Positions 41,306 to 50,864 of a stretch of DNA of 64,000 bases are shown in pieces. The stretch comes from Lewinellaceae bacterium (GTDB taxonomy: Bacteria > Bacteroidota > Bacteroidia > Chitinophagales > Saprospiraceae). Position 1 is the first letter of the stretch, and every line of letters begins with the position of its first letter. The translations under genes and the position numbers were made by a program. The stretch lies in the NCBI GenBank assembly GCA_020636215.1, contig JACJYG010000004.1:1302001-1366000 (forward strand), in the 5' to 3' direction. The notes beneath the pieces are model-generated. The model was not told the DNA's origin, searched no databases, and worked only from the letters and a program-made list of their open reading frames with translations.

Positions 41306-43549
41306 ATGCAACTACTGCGCCTAATGGCCTCCATCCTTCTTATCCTGGCGCCGGCATGGATATCCGCCCAGGCTACCTTCGGGAAATGGTTTTCGGCCCC
41401 TTCCGGCAACAATATCCGGTTTGCTGCGATAGCGCCTACCCCGGATGGCGGCTGGCTCGCCGCCGGGCAAGAACAAGAACCTGGCTTTGCTTTTTTCAGC
41501 CGCTTCCAGCCGGACGGCAGCCTGAGCTGGTCCCGGCAGGTGTCCCAATCGCGGCTGGTCCGTGACTTGCTGGGCTTCCCGGATGGCACTTTCCTGGTGC
41601 TGAACAATAACCAATCTTTCAACGATTATTTCGACGCTTCCATGCTGCACCTGGCAGCCGACGGGTCGGTGTTGGGCGAGAAGGTATGGGGCACCCCGGA
41701 GGGCCAGGACGAGTGGTATGCCGGCACGGTGTTGGCTTCTGGCGATGCGCTTTGCGTAGGCATCCAACGAGATTATTCCGTTTTTCCTTTGTTCGATGGG
41801 CTTTCCCTGGCAAAGGTAAGCCCCGATTTCAACGTACTGTGGTCGCGCACCTGGAAGGCGCCTGGGCTCATGTCTCCTACCGGTGTCGCGGCAGTAGCAG
41901 GAGGCTTCTTCGTTGCAGCCGAGCTGTCTGAAAACTTCGACCCCAGCCTGGCGCTGCTGCGTTTTGATGATGATGGCAACCTGCTGTGGGCCCGTTCATT
42001 TGATTGGAACGGCGGCCTGCAGGGGGCTGCGGGCGTGGTGGGTTTGCCTGATGGTGGGGCCTTAATGTGTGGGTATCACCTGGGTGATCCTGCCAACGCG
42101 GGGCTTGTGTTCCGGGTTGATGCCTCGGGGGAATTAGTATGGGCAAAAGCCCTGACAGATGGTGGAGAAAATAGTGCCGCCCGGCTGTACCTTAAAGATG
42201 ACAACACCGCCATACTCACCGGCCTGAACAGCGGACAGGTGTTCCCGCCCGTCGATAATAATATCGTGGTAAATCAGCTTTCTATATCTGATGGTAGTAT
42301 CCTTTCCACCCTCGCTTTTGGGACTGAAGAAGCGGACCTAGCCGTTAAGGGGTTCTGGGATGGGAACTTGCTCACCTTGGCCGGAGGCTCGCTTTCGGGG
42401 GTTAGCAATGAATTGTCCAAAGCCTACCTGGCCCGCACCCGGCTGGAAAGTAGTTGTTGTGAACGGGATTTTGCCTTCCAGGTTGTGGATATTACGAGCG
42501 AAGTGCAGGCCAGAAGCCCGGCCTGGGAAGCTGCTACGACGCTTTTTCCACAGGATAACCCGGCGAGTGCGACTTCCTTTCAGTTGAATGCCGAAACCTT
42601 TTGCAACTCAGCTGGCGAAGGGGCAAATACCGCCATCGATATTTGTCTGGGGGAGCCGGTAAGCCTGACGACGGATACGATTCCAGGAACGGCCTACAAC
42701 TGGTCAAATGGCGCTACTACCCCTGGTATTACAGTGGATGCCGCCGGGGTTTATTTTGTGGCCCTCACCGATGAATGCGGTACGCGTACCGATACCTTCG
42801 AAGTAACAGCGGTTGGGAATGCCGTACTGGCCGTAGTCAATCCGGTTGAACCTAGCCTCTGCGCCGGAGAAAGCATTCAGTTGCAGGCCAGCGGTGGCGC
42901 CTCCTATTCCTGGCTACCTGCCGATGGGCTGAGCAGTACGGATGTCTCCAATCCGTTAGCATCACCGGAAGTCACGACAGATTATCAGGTGGCCGTGTCC
43001 GATGGGGCCTGTGCGGATACAGTCCTGGTCAGGGTGGCCGTCAACCCCATCCCGCTCGTTCAAGCCGGGACAGATACTCTGCTCCTGAAACCCGTGCCGG
43101 TACGTTTGTCTGCTTCTGGAGGGGCAACCTATCTGTGGTCGCCGGCACAGGGGCTGGATTGCGTGGATTGCCCTAACCCCTTGGCACTGCCGGAGGTGAC
43201 AACTTTATACACCGTAACGGCCTTCGATGCCAACGGCTGCTCCGCCACCGATGATGTATTGGTGGAGGTAGACCTGGGGCGCTGTGCTGTTTACATTCCC
43301 AACGCTTTCTCACCCAATGATGACGGGCGCAACGATGCTTTTCAGGCCTTCGCCCGGCCCGATCAGTTTTCCATGCGTATCTTTGACCGTTGGGGCGCCC
43401 AGGTTTTCCAATCCGAAGATATTACTCGGTCCTGGGATGGCCTTTTTCTCGGCAAAGCAGCTCCGGCAGGCGTTTATGTCTACCTAATTGAAATGAATAT
43501 TTGTGGCCAGCCGTCCGTCTATAGCGGCGATGTGCTGCTGGTGCGGTAG
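41306..43549 (+). CDS. Large secreted protein with gliding-motility-type (CHU_C) C-terminal domain
   Basis: A 747-residue exported protein. Signal peptide (LLRLMASILLILAPAWISAQ), then about 350 residues of repeated beta-propeller-like segments (PDGGWLAAGQ, GDALCVGIQRD, DDNTAILTGLNSG). Residues 450-650 hold two Ig-like or PKD-like repeats (GESIQLQASGGASYSWLPADGLS, RLSASGGATYLWSPAQGL). The end is a CHU_C/type B sorting domain: IPNAFSPNDDGRNDAF, MRIFDRWGAQVF, SWDGLFLGKAAPAGVYVYLI. It is exported by type IX secretion. A neighbouring gene has a similar layout. Function is unknown, perhaps adhesion or matrix. ATG 41306 is preferred to the preceding TTG. Confidence 0.82.
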   Translation: MQLLRLMASILLILAPAWISAQATFGKWFSAPSGNNIRFAAIAPTPDGGWLAAGQEQEPGFAFFSRFQPDGSLSWSRQVSQSRLVRDLLGFPDGTFLVLNNNQSFNDYFDASMLHLAADGSVLGEKVWGTPEGQDEWYAGTVLASGDALCVGIQRDYSVFPLFDGLSLAKVSPDFNVLWSRTWKAPGLMSPTGVAAVAGGFFVAAELSENFDPSLALLRFDDDGNLLWARSFDWNGGLQGAAGVVGLPDGGALMCGYHLGDPANAGLVFRVDASGELVWAKALTDGGENSAARLYLKDDNTAILTGLNSGQVFPPVDNNIVVNQLSISDGSILSTLAFGTEEADLAVKGFWDGNLLTLAGGSLSGVSNELSKAYLARTRLESSCCERDFAFQVVDITSEVQARSPAWEAATTLFPQDNPASATSFQLNAETFCNSAGEGANTAIDICLGEPVSLTTDTIPGTAYNWSNGATTPGITVDAAGVYFVALTDECGTRTDTFEVTAVGNAVLAVVNPVEPSLCAGESIQLQASGGASYSWLPADGLSSTDVSNPLASPEVTTDYQVAVSDGACADTVLVRVAVNPIPLVQAGTDTLLLKPVPVRLSASGGATYLWSPAQGLDCVDCPNPLALPEVTTLYTVTAFDANGCSATDDVLVEVDLGRCAVYIPNAFSPNDDGRNDAFQAFARPDQFSMRIFDRWGAQVFQSEDITRSWDGLFLGKAAPAGVYVYLIEMNICGQPSVYSGDVLLVR

Positions 43550-43609
43550 GGGCGCCTCGGCATGTATAAGGTTATATTGTCCTATTGTTGCCTTTAGGAT
43601 GGCTGCAGA

Positions 43610-43637
43610 GGGGAGCCAGCGATTGGCTTCCCCTTTT
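43610..43637 (+). terminator. Rho-independent terminator
   Basis: GGGGAGCCA (43610-43618) pairs with TTGGCTTCCCC (43623-43633) with one bulge, followed by TTTT. It lies 60 bases after the stop of the first CHU_C gene and separates it from the second. Confidence 0.65.
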
Positions 43638-43717
43638 CAACGGGTTTAGCCCATTTCCAAAAAAAAGAAGTAATCTGGCAGTTACCAGGCTGCTGTCATT
43701 TAACCAAGCGGAATAGA

Positions 43718-45847
43718 ATGCAACAAAAAATCACTGTACTGGCTCTGGCTATTTCTTTGGCCACTGCCCTTTCGGCCCAGAAAGAATGGGCCTACCAATG
43801 GCACTTCGGCGATAGACTGGCCCTGGACTTCAGCAGCGGCGCTCCGGTGCTGAGCACGAACTCGGAAATGCAAACCGCCGAAGGTTGCGCCAGCATCAGC
43901 GACGATGCCGGCAATCTGCTCTTCTACACTAACGGCGGCGGCCGCGACCCGATACAGAGCGGCGGGCAACCGAGTGGAATGATATGGAACCGTCTCAATG
44001 AGGTGATGTACGACATGAGCTACACGCAGGGCGGCGGCTGGAGCGCCGCCCAGTCTTCCGTGATCTTTCCCAGGCCGGGGGTGCCGGATGAGTACTACGT
44101 CTTTACCATGGAAGAAGCCGAGTTCGATATCGGCGGCTCCGTACCAAGCCAGCCGCAGGGGCGGGGGCTGTCCTTTTTCGTCGTGGAGATGAACCTCAAC
44201 GGTGGCCTGGGCCACGTAGGCATCTACAATGAAGGCGTTTACATCCCTACCTACGAAGGCCTCTGCGCCGTGCGCCACGCCAATGGGACAGATTACTGGA
44301 TCATTGTGCATCAAAGCGATGCCAACGGCCTGGCCGTTTTCCCCGTTACGGAAAATGGGATAACGGAGCCGGCCTTCTATGATTTCGGGCTGGAGAACGG
44401 AGGCGTGATCAAATCCTCGCCCGACGGCCAGTGGCTGGCCGTCGGCAGCGGTAACGCCTGGGGCCTGTATTCCTTTGACTGGTCCACCGGCGAAGTCGGC
44501 AGCCCACAGTTGCTGGATGTCAATGGCCAGGTGGAATTTTCGGCCAACAGCCGGTATCTGTACGGGACAACCACCGGCTTTGGAGTACGGGACGTCATCC
44601 GCTTCGACCTGCAGGCCGCCGATATTCCAGGGAGCCGGACGACAATAGGGGCTTCGCCAGAGTTCATAGGGGCCGACGCTTATTTGTTCCCCGGTTACTT
44701 CCAACTGGGCCCCGACCGGAATATTTACTTCTGCACCGTTTACTCCGGCGGCGGAAACCAAAAAGTATACCTTTCCACTATTTCCTGCGCCAATACCGGC
44801 GGCGTATTGGAAAGCCCCCCTTTATTCCTCAAGGAAATTGACGAATCCGGACTGGTTTTCCTGGGCCTGCCCAACTTCCCCGCCCAGTGGCTGGCCGATG
44901 ATGCCGCTGACCCACTGCCGGTAAACCTGGGCCCGGATGCCGTGCTCTGCCCGGGTGAAACGTTTTTTCTGGATGCCGGCATAATCGATGCCGCTTACCT
45001 GTGGAGCACCGGCGACACCACCCGGCAGATCGAAGTAAGCGAGGGCGGCGCCTACAGCGTTACGGTGACCGCAGGTTGCGGGCAGGGCATCGACACCATC
45101 AACATCAGCCTGGCAGATGTAGCAGCCGATGCCGGGCCCGATGTGGAAGTATGCGCCGGGAGTTCCGTACAACTGGAAGCCAGCGCCAACGGCAACTTCT
45201 TCTGGCAGCCTGCTGAGGGGCTTTCCGATCCGGAGGACATAACGCCCCTGGCTTCCCCTGCGGAGGATACTTTTTACATACTGACGGCAGAAGCGGAAGG
45301 CTGCGTGGTAACGGATACGGTTTTCGTCAGCGTACTGCCTTCCCCCACTGCGCTGGCCGAACCGGCCGACACCACCATCGCGCCCGGCGAATCGGTAGGG
45401 CTGCTGGCAACGGGTGGCGCCGCCTATTCCTGGAGCCCGTCAACTGGCCTGAGCTGCAGCGACTGCCCCAATCCGGTGGCCAGCCCGGAAACGACAACCG
45501 CTTATGTGGTTACGGTGAGCAATGCCGAAGGCTGCACGGCGATCGATACAGCGCTGGTCAATGTGAACGAGCTGGCCTGCATTCTCGCCGCCCCCAACGC
45601 CTTCACCCCCAACGCCGATGGTATCAATGACTTTTTCAAGCCGATCGTGGCGGTGGAAAAGGAGCTGCAATTCACCATATTCAACCGCTGGGGCCAACAG
45701 GTGTATGAGTACGAACCCGAATCGGAGGGCTGGGACGGTACTTTTGAGGGCAAACCGGCGCCCTCGGATGTGTATTTCTTTGTGGCTACGGCGCTCTTGT
45801 GCGGGGAGGAGCAGGTGAAACGGGGGGATGTGAGTTTGCTGAGGTGA
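43718..45847 (+). CDS. Large secreted protein with gliding-motility-type (CHU_C) C-terminal domain
   Basis: A 709-residue exported protein. Signal peptide (MQQKITVLALAISLATALSAQ), then a long beta-propeller-like domain (residues 25-400) with the typical opening WHFGDRLALDFSSGAPV, CASISDDAGNLLFYTNGG, YYVFTMEEAEFD and SPDGQWLAVGSGN. Two Ig-like/PKD-like repeats follow (ETFFLDAGIIDAAYLWSTGDTT, GESVGLLATGGAAYSWSPSTGL), then the CHU_C domain APNAFTPNADGINDFF, FTIFNRWGQQVYEYE, GWDGTFEGKPAPSDVYFFV. It shares the domain order of the preceding gene, so the two look like diverged paralogues. Likely a cell-surface or released protein; its partner is unknown. Confidence 0.82.
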   Translation: MQQKITVLALAISLATALSAQKEWAYQWHFGDRLALDFSSGAPVLSTNSEMQTAEGCASISDDAGNLLFYTNGGGRDPIQSGGQPSGMIWNRLNEVMYDMSYTQGGGWSAAQSSVIFPRPGVPDEYYVFTMEEAEFDIGGSVPSQPQGRGLSFFVVEMNLNGGLGHVGIYNEGVYIPTYEGLCAVRHANGTDYWIIVHQSDANGLAVFPVTENGITEPAFYDFGLENGGVIKSSPDGQWLAVGSGNAWGLYSFDWSTGEVGSPQLLDVNGQVEFSANSRYLYGTTTGFGVRDVIRFDLQAADIPGSRTTIGASPEFIGADAYLFPGYFQLGPDRNIYFCTVYSGGGNQKVYLSTISCANTGGVLESPPLFLKEIDESGLVFLGLPNFPAQWLADDAADPLPVNLGPDAVLCPGETFFLDAGIIDAAYLWSTGDTTRQIEVSEGGAYSVTVTAGCGQGIDTINISLADVAADAGPDVEVCAGSSVQLEASANGNFFWQPAEGLSDPEDITPLASPAEDTFYILTAEAEGCVVTDTVFVSVLPSPTALAEPADTTIAPGESVGLLATGGAAYSWSPSTGLSCSDCPNPVASPETTTAYVVTVSNAEGCTAIDTALVNVNELACILAAPNAFTPNADGINDFFKPIVAVEKELQFTIFNRWGQQVYEYEPESEGWDGTFEGKPAPSDVYFFVATALLCGEEQVKRGDVSLLR

Positions 45848-45914
45848 AGCCGGGGCGACGAAACGGAGGGCAGCCGTAGGGACTATCCTGATATATTTAC
45901 CTGAAAAAATGAAA

Positions 45915-46220
45915 CTACTTGCCAGGATAGCGCCCAGATTTTTCCAGAAGAAGCCTGCGTTGAATGCGATCGGAACGATTGAATTGGAATATCAAAGCAG
46001 TGGCTTTTCCAATTACTGTTTTGGGTACAATCCACCCTTCCTGGTAATAAAAATGGTCATTCCAATCATCCCTCCTCGGATTAAAAAAAGGCACATATTC
46101 ATCTTCTTCATGCAAATACGTGGCGACATCAGAACCTTTATTAACATTGCAAATGAGACAACAATAAGCCAAGTTGCCGGATTCCGTTTTTCCAAAGCTC
46201 CACTCCACCCCCTCGATATG
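45915..46220 (-). pseudogene. HNH endonuclease, 5'-truncated remnant
   Basis: Reading from 46220, HIEGVEWSFGKTESGN leads into NLAYCCLICNVNKGSD, then YVPFFNPRRDDWNDHF, then IVPKTVIGKATALIFQFNRSDRIQRR. This is the second half of a common HNH endonuclease family: His of the HNH core, the CxxCN zinc knuckle and FNPRxDxWxxHF. A TAG stop lies directly before the His, and the N-terminal half with the first zinc cysteines is missing. Only a GTG at 46208 could start it. I take it as a dead fragment, next to another fragment at 46269-46481. Confidence 0.7.
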
Positions 46221-46268
46221 CTAACTTGCCTATAGTTGAGAATGCTACCTTTTGGCCTATGATTGGAC

Positions 46269-46481
46269 CTATGGTTTACAACTTCCGTCCCGCCGTTTTT
46301 TGATGCTGTCGATCCAACCGTAGCAAAGGGCTTCTTCCAGCGCTTCGGCATAGGTAATACAGGCCTGGCCGGTGTGTTTTTTATAGAACAACATCCAGAT
46401 GCCGGGACTGTCGGAATGATGAGCGGCCAGCCAGTCGCGCCAGCCCTTAGGAGTTTGGAAGGATATGGTTTCCAGTTTCAT
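46269..46481 (-). pseudogene. YdeI/OmpD-associated family protein, N-terminal fragment
   Basis: A 70-residue frame reading FQTPKGWRDWLAAHHSD, GIWMLFYKKHTGQ, ITYAEALEEALCYGWIDSIKKR, which matches the first third of YdeI-family proteins (usually about 180-190 residues). After Lys-Lys-Arg the sequence leaves the family and stops, and no other frame restores it. It is therefore a truncated remnant. It lies 13 bases downstream of the sulfatase stop on the same strand and 48 bases from the HNH remnant, so two gene ends were lost around 46220-46270. Confidence 0.7.
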
Positions 46482-46494
46482 GAGGAAATTTCAC

Positions 46495-48027
46495 TTACTC
46501 TTTCAAGGCTTGTGAGGGTAGCGGCACAACCTGCCCGCTTTCCTTTTCCACCGGCATCTGCGCCTCCACGCTTTCCATATAAGTGCTGAGGATTCCGGCC
46601 AGCGCTTTTACCTTCCTCCCCTTGCGGCCAGCCAGGTTGTTGGCTTCGCCAATGTCCCGTTTCAGGTTGAACAGCTCGAACGTTCTGCTGGCGTGGTAAT
46701 AGATCAGTTTCCAGTTGCCTTGCCGAACAGCACTGAAAGCGCCGATGCCCGGCCCCTGTGGGCCCCATTCGTTGGGGAAGTGCCAGAAGAGCGGGCGATC
46801 CGGATCAGTTTGGCCTTCGCCACGGAGCAGCGGCAGAAAACTGACACCATCCGTCTGCTGTATGGTTGGTGCTTTCGATAATCCAGCGATCTCCAGGATC
46901 GTCGGGAAAAAATCCTCGATGATGAGGTAATTGTCGTTGGAGGAGCCGGGCTTTACGACGCCGGGCCATTTCACCAGCATAGGCTCCCGGATGCCGCCCT
47001 CGTGCGCCGAGCCCTTGCCACTGGATAATGGCTTATTGTGGGTATGCGGTTCGCCGCCGCGGGCTACGGCGCTTAAACCGCCATTGTCCGACATAAACAG
47101 GATGACGGTGTTATCGGCAACCCCTTTTTCATCCAGATAGGCCATCAGATCGCCCAGGCTTTTGTCCATGCCTTCCACCATGGAGGCGTAGCGGGCTTCG
47201 ATGCTGTCGAGGCCGGTGTCGAGATATTTTTGATAGAAACGCGGGTCCGCCATGATGGGAGTATGCACGGCATAATGGGCCATGTACAGGAAAAATGGCC
47301 GGCCGTTTTCCTGTGCCTGATCCAGCGCAGCGATGGCTTCCCGGGTGAGGGCTTCGGTAAGGAAGATGTCCTGCCCGTGGTATTTTTCCAGCCCGGGTAC
47401 GGCCCAGACGGAAGGTGCTTCTCCCTCCTCATTTCCAAAGTTTTCCAGTCCGCGATAACTCTGAGGCGCCCCGGCGGCGTGGCCGGCGATGTTGACGTCA
47501 AAGCCCAGGTTCAATGGGTTCTCGCCCGGCGTGCCAATGGCGCCGAAATGCGCCTTGCCGCAGTGGATGGTGAAATAGCAGGCTTGCTTCAATAAGGCGG
47601 GTAGAGGCGTGGCCTGTACGGTGCGCTCGATACCCGCTTCCGGGCTCAGCCCGTTCACATTCCATTCCGGGAATTTCAGGCTGGGGTGTTGTCCATCGGT
47701 GGAGGTGTTTTTGCGTAAAGTCCAGTTGGTTACCCGGTGGCGGGCGGCGTTCATGCCCGTAATCAGGCTAACGCGGGTGGGGGAGCAGACGGGAGTGGCG
47801 TAAGCCTGGGTGAATTGCATGCCCTCCCGTGCCAGGCGTTCCATGTTGGGGGTGTAGAAACGACGGTTGAATGGGGTGGGCTTATCCCAAAAGGGTACAG
47901 AAGTATCCTGCCAGCCCATATCGTCCACCAGGAAAAGGAGGATGTTGGGAAGCGGCGGCTGGCTGTTACCGACAGCGGCAAACTCCAACAAAAAGAAGCA
48001 GATAAGAATAATGTGGCTGGCTCGCAT
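46495..48027 (-). CDS. Secreted sulfatase (type I, formylglycine-dependent)
   Basis: A 510-residue alkaline-phosphatase-fold sulfatase with a signal peptide (to about residue 22, VGNSQ). The metal site begins with NILLFLVDDMG (Asp35, Asp36), and Cys81 in CSPTRVSLITG is the residue converted to formylglycine. Further conserved parts are MAHYAVHTPI, MSDNGG and GKGSAHEGGIREPMLVKWPG. It removes sulfate esters from glycans or other organics in the periplasm or on the surface; activation needs a sulfatase-maturing enzyme that is not in this window. Its neighbour on the other strand is a hydrolase and a sugar porter follows, consistent with glycan use. Confidence 0.9.
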   Translation of the reverse strand: MRASHIILICFFLLEFAAVGNSQPPLPNILLFLVDDMGWQDTSVPFWDKPTPFNRRFYTPNMERLAREGMQFTQAYATPVCSPTRVSLITGMNAARHRVTNWTLRKNTSTDGQHPSLKFPEWNVNGLSPEAGIERTVQATPLPALLKQACYFTIHCGKAHFGAIGTPGENPLNLGFDVNIAGHAAGAPQSYRGLENFGNEEGEAPSVWAVPGLEKYHGQDIFLTEALTREAIAALDQAQENGRPFFLYMAHYAVHTPIMADPRFYQKYLDTGLDSIEARYASMVEGMDKSLGDLMAYLDEKGVADNTVILFMSDNGGLSAVARGGEPHTHNKPLSSGKGSAHEGGIREPMLVKWPGVVKPGSSNDNYLIIEDFFPTILEIAGLSKAPTIQQTDGVSFLPLLRGEGQTDPDRPLFWHFPNEWGPQGPGIGAFSAVRQGNWKLIYYHASRTFELFNLKRDIGEANNLAGRKGRKVKALAGILSTYMESVEAQMPVEKESGQVVPLPSQALKE

Positions 48028-48126
48028 GATTGTCGAATTGGAAGATGGATAAAAATACGAAATACCTACCTTAGTAAAAGCTCAATTGTTCACGCCGCCT
48101 TATGTAGCGCCAAAAACTTAAACCTC

Positions 48127-49101
48127 ATGAAAATCTTACTCCCATTCATTCTTCCTCTATCCCTCTTAGCCTATAGCATCTCCTCCTTCGCTCAACAGCC
48201 CCGGTTGATAGAGCTCCGCGAGCCCAAAGCCGGCGAGCTGCAACAATTGGCTCCCGACATAGCTATTCCCCTGGAAGAGCCGGGCTATACGCTATTGTTG
48301 CCTCCAGATACGATTAAAGGGATGATCGTTTTCTTCGGCAGTGGCCGCGACACCACTGACGCTGGTTATGAGATGCGGCTTTACGCCGAAGCGGCTCGCC
48401 GGCAGGTGGCTACCCTGTACGTCACTACGGGCCAGCGCATTGAATTTCTATTCGATTCCACTTCTTACGAGCAACTGGACCGCTACATCGGGAAGGTGCT
48501 GGAGGCCTACCCCATACCGCAGGATCGGTTGCTGTTTGCCGGCATGTCGCTGGCGGGAACGCGGGCGCTGAAATTCGGGTATTGGTGTATGGAAGGTCAT
48601 TCCCGCTATGGCATCCGCCCCCGGGCTATTGCGCTTTGTGATGCCCCGCTCGATTTCTTTCGCTTCTGGCGGGAGGGGGCTTTTTCTATTCGCTACAACA
48701 CCAACCCTACCTCGGCCAGTGAGGCTCAGTGGGTGAATGCCCAGTTGGAAGAACACCTGGGCGGTACCCCGAAGGAAGCCTCGGAGGCCTACCATCAATA
48801 TTCTCCTTATGTCAAAGGACTGGAAATAGACCCCAGGCTGGAGCTGATAAAAACAGTAGCCCTGCGCGCCTACACCGAACCCGATGTCCATTGGTGGATG
48901 GCCAACCGGCAAAGGGACTATTACGGCATGAACGCCCTGGACGCCGCCGGTTTGGTCAACGAGCTGTACCTGCTGGGCAACACGGAAGCCGAACTGATCA
49001 CTACTACCGACAAGGGCTATCGCCTCGATGGCAGCCGACACCCCCACTCCTGGAGCATTGTGGATAATGGCGAGCTGGTGGAGTGGTTGCTGGGATTGTA
49101 G
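48127..49101 (+). CDS. Secreted alpha/beta-hydrolase-like protein
   Basis: A 324-residue protein with a signal peptide (MKILLPFILPLSLLAYSISSFAQ). The core has GMIVFFGSGRDTT as oxyanion region, LLFAGMSLAGTRALKFG as nucleophile elbow (Ser141 in GMSLAG), and a C-terminal HPHSWSIVDNGELVEWLL with the likely catalytic His. The acidic residue is not certain. Family is alpha/beta-hydrolase without a closer name. It is read divergently from the sulfatase (99 bases between start codons) and may share a regulatory region. ATG 48127 starts the signal peptide; an upstream open frame lacks one and overlaps the sulfatase. Confidence 0.7.
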   Translation: MKILLPFILPLSLLAYSISSFAQQPRLIELREPKAGELQQLAPDIAIPLEEPGYTLLLPPDTIKGMIVFFGSGRDTTDAGYEMRLYAEAARRQVATLYVTTGQRIEFLFDSTSYEQLDRYIGKVLEAYPIPQDRLLFAGMSLAGTRALKFGYWCMEGHSRYGIRPRAIALCDAPLDFFRFWREGAFSIRYNTNPTSASEAQWVNAQLEEHLGGTPKEASEAYHQYSPYVKGLEIDPRLELIKTVALRAYTEPDVHWWMANRQRDYYGMNALDAAGLVNELYLLGNTEAELITTTDKGYRLDGSRHPHSWSIVDNGELVEWLLGL

Positions 49102-49244
49102 GTTGTCGTAGTTGATGCTATCGCGTTACCGTTCAAGGAGTGTGCTCGGCACTTCAGGCTGATAAGATGAATATTACCGACTTTATTTACCTTTAAGGGC
49201 AGAGCCCCAAGCCAGCTGGAAGTATCATAAACCAAGCTTTACGC

Positions 49245-50582
49245 ATGAATCACAAAAAGGTATTCTTCTGGGCCATTACAGTTGCACTGGGTGGGTTTCT
49301 CTTTGGCTTTGATACCGCCGTCATTTCCGGTGGCGAACAAGCAATTCAAAAGCAATGGGGCCTGAGCGACGCCATGATCGGGCAGATGGTGGCCATGGCC
49401 CTTTACGGCACCATCATTGGCGCACTGCTGGGCGGCATTCCGGCGGATCGCTGGGGCAGGAAAACGACGCTGTTTTGGATTGCCATTTTATACTTCGTTT
49501 CGGCGGTAGGCTCGGCCCTGGCGCCGGAAATTTACTCCCTGATGTTTTTCCGCTTTATCGGCGGCCTGGGGGTAGGCGCGTCTTCTGTCGCCGCGCCGAT
49601 GTACATTTCCGAAATTGCCCCGCGGGAAAACCGGGGGCAACTCACGGCCATGTTCCAGTTCAACATCGTTTTGGGCATTCTTCTGGCTTACTTTTCCAAC
49701 TGGCTCATCGGCGGCGGGGGCGGTGGAAACTGGCGCTGGATGCTGGGCGTAGAAGGCTTCCCGGCGGCGGCATTTATCGTCATGATCCTGTTTGTGCCGA
49801 GGAGCCCGAGGTGGCTCATCGTGAAACGGGGGCTGGTGGAGGAAGCGAGGAAAGTACTGGAAATCATCAATCCGGATACGGTGGAGGAACACCTGGCGGC
49901 TATCCACGCCACCAACAAAACGGAGGGCTCCGGTTTTAAGGAATTCCTCTCCGGCCGCTTCAACCGGCCCATTCTTCTGGCCTTCCTGGTTGCCCTTTTC
50001 AACCAGCTTTCTGGCATCAACTCGGTGGTCTACTACGCCCCGCGTATTTTTGCGGGAACGGGTATGGGCGAAAGCTCGGCGCTGCTGTCCTCCGTAGGCA
50101 TTGGGGTGGTCAACCTCATCTTTACTATGGTCGGCCTGGCCTTGATCGACCGGATGGGGCGGCGCTTCCTGATGTATATTGGTTCTGTAGGCTACATCAT
50201 TTCATTGGCCACTGTTTCGGTTGCCTTTTTCACCGGGGCAGCGGAAAATAGCCTCTTGGTGCCCCTACTGCTTTTTGTATTCATAGCCGCCCACGCCATC
50301 GGGCAGGGCGCAGTGATCTGGGTCTTCATCTCTGAAATATTCCCGAACGAAGTTCGCTCCTTCGGCAACTCCCTGGGCAGCGGCACACACTGGATCTTTG
50401 CGGCGCTCATGGCCGGCAACTTCCCCTACTTCGCCGGTAAGTTCGGCGGCGGCCCCATCTTCGCTTTTTTCGCGCTGATGATGGTGTTCCAACTGCTTTT
50501 TGTCTGGAAAATGATGCCGGAGACTAAAGGGGTGTCGCTGGAAGATTTGGAGAAACAATTGATCACAGGGGAACAAAGGTGA
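49245..50582 (+). CDS. Sugar porter family MFS transporter
   Basis: A 445-residue, twelve-helix major facilitator with sugar-porter marks: GFLFGFDTAVISGGE in helix 1, DRWGRK in loop 2-3, RFIGGLGVGASSVAAPMYISEIAPRENRG, VPRSPRWLI before the central loop, QLSGINSVVYYAP in helix 7, DRMGRR in loop 8-9 and the final PETKGVSLEDLE. It resembles XylE and the GLUT proteins and takes up a hexose or pentose, probably with protons. The QLSGIN motif is shared by xylose and glucose transporters, so the sugar is open. Upstream is a TACCTTTA box (49188-49195) one base off the Bacteroidota -7 consensus. Confidence 0.92.
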   Translation: MNHKKVFFWAITVALGGFLFGFDTAVISGGEQAIQKQWGLSDAMIGQMVAMALYGTIIGALLGGIPADRWGRKTTLFWIAILYFVSAVGSALAPEIYSLMFFRFIGGLGVGASSVAAPMYISEIAPRENRGQLTAMFQFNIVLGILLAYFSNWLIGGGGGGNWRWMLGVEGFPAAAFIVMILFVPRSPRWLIVKRGLVEEARKVLEIINPDTVEEHLAAIHATNKTEGSGFKEFLSGRFNRPILLAFLVALFNQLSGINSVVYYAPRIFAGTGMGESSALLSSVGIGVVNLIFTMVGLALIDRMGRRFLMYIGSVGYIISLATVSVAFFTGAAENSLLVPLLLFVFIAAHAIGQGAVIWVFISEIFPNEVRSFGNSLGSGTHWIFAALMAGNFPYFAGKFGGGPIFAFFALMMVFQLLFVWKMMPETKGVSLEDLEKQLITGEQR

Positions 50583-50585
50583 TCC

Positions 50586-50840
50586 TAATAGATGCTCGCT
50601 CCCGACGGGTGCTGATACTGTTGATGCTATATCCAAGGGTAAAGGTGAGTTGATGCTGTAGATACTGTAGATTCTATAGATGCTCATACTTTGGCCAGCC
50701 TCAAGGTTGATGCTTGTTTTTGGGGGTTCTAAGTTGATATATAGATACTTGTGCTTTGGGCAGGCATGAGCGGATACTATTGTTACTTGTCCTAAGGGGG
50801 CTAAGCGGCTCCTATAGATACTCTTTGGATATTGTTGATA
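50586..50840. repeat. Degenerate GATRCT linker tract
   Basis: The 282-base gap after the sugar porter gene is filled with units of GATGCT, GATACTGT and GATTCTATA at 10-14 base spacing (for example GATGCTGTAGATACTGTAG near 50652), and an internal CCCGACGGG hairpin (50601-50609). It is the same linker vocabulary as the mosaics at 27005 and 29013 but with few palindromes left. No gene is visible. Confidence 0.55.
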
Positions 50841-50864
50841 ATTAGAGAGGCCTTAAATAAATAA

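Noticed and set aside
49188..49195. TACCTTTA upstream of the sugar porter as a promoter.
   Set aside because: One mismatch to the -7 consensus and no TTG at the right distance, so it is mentioned with the gene but not listed as a feature.
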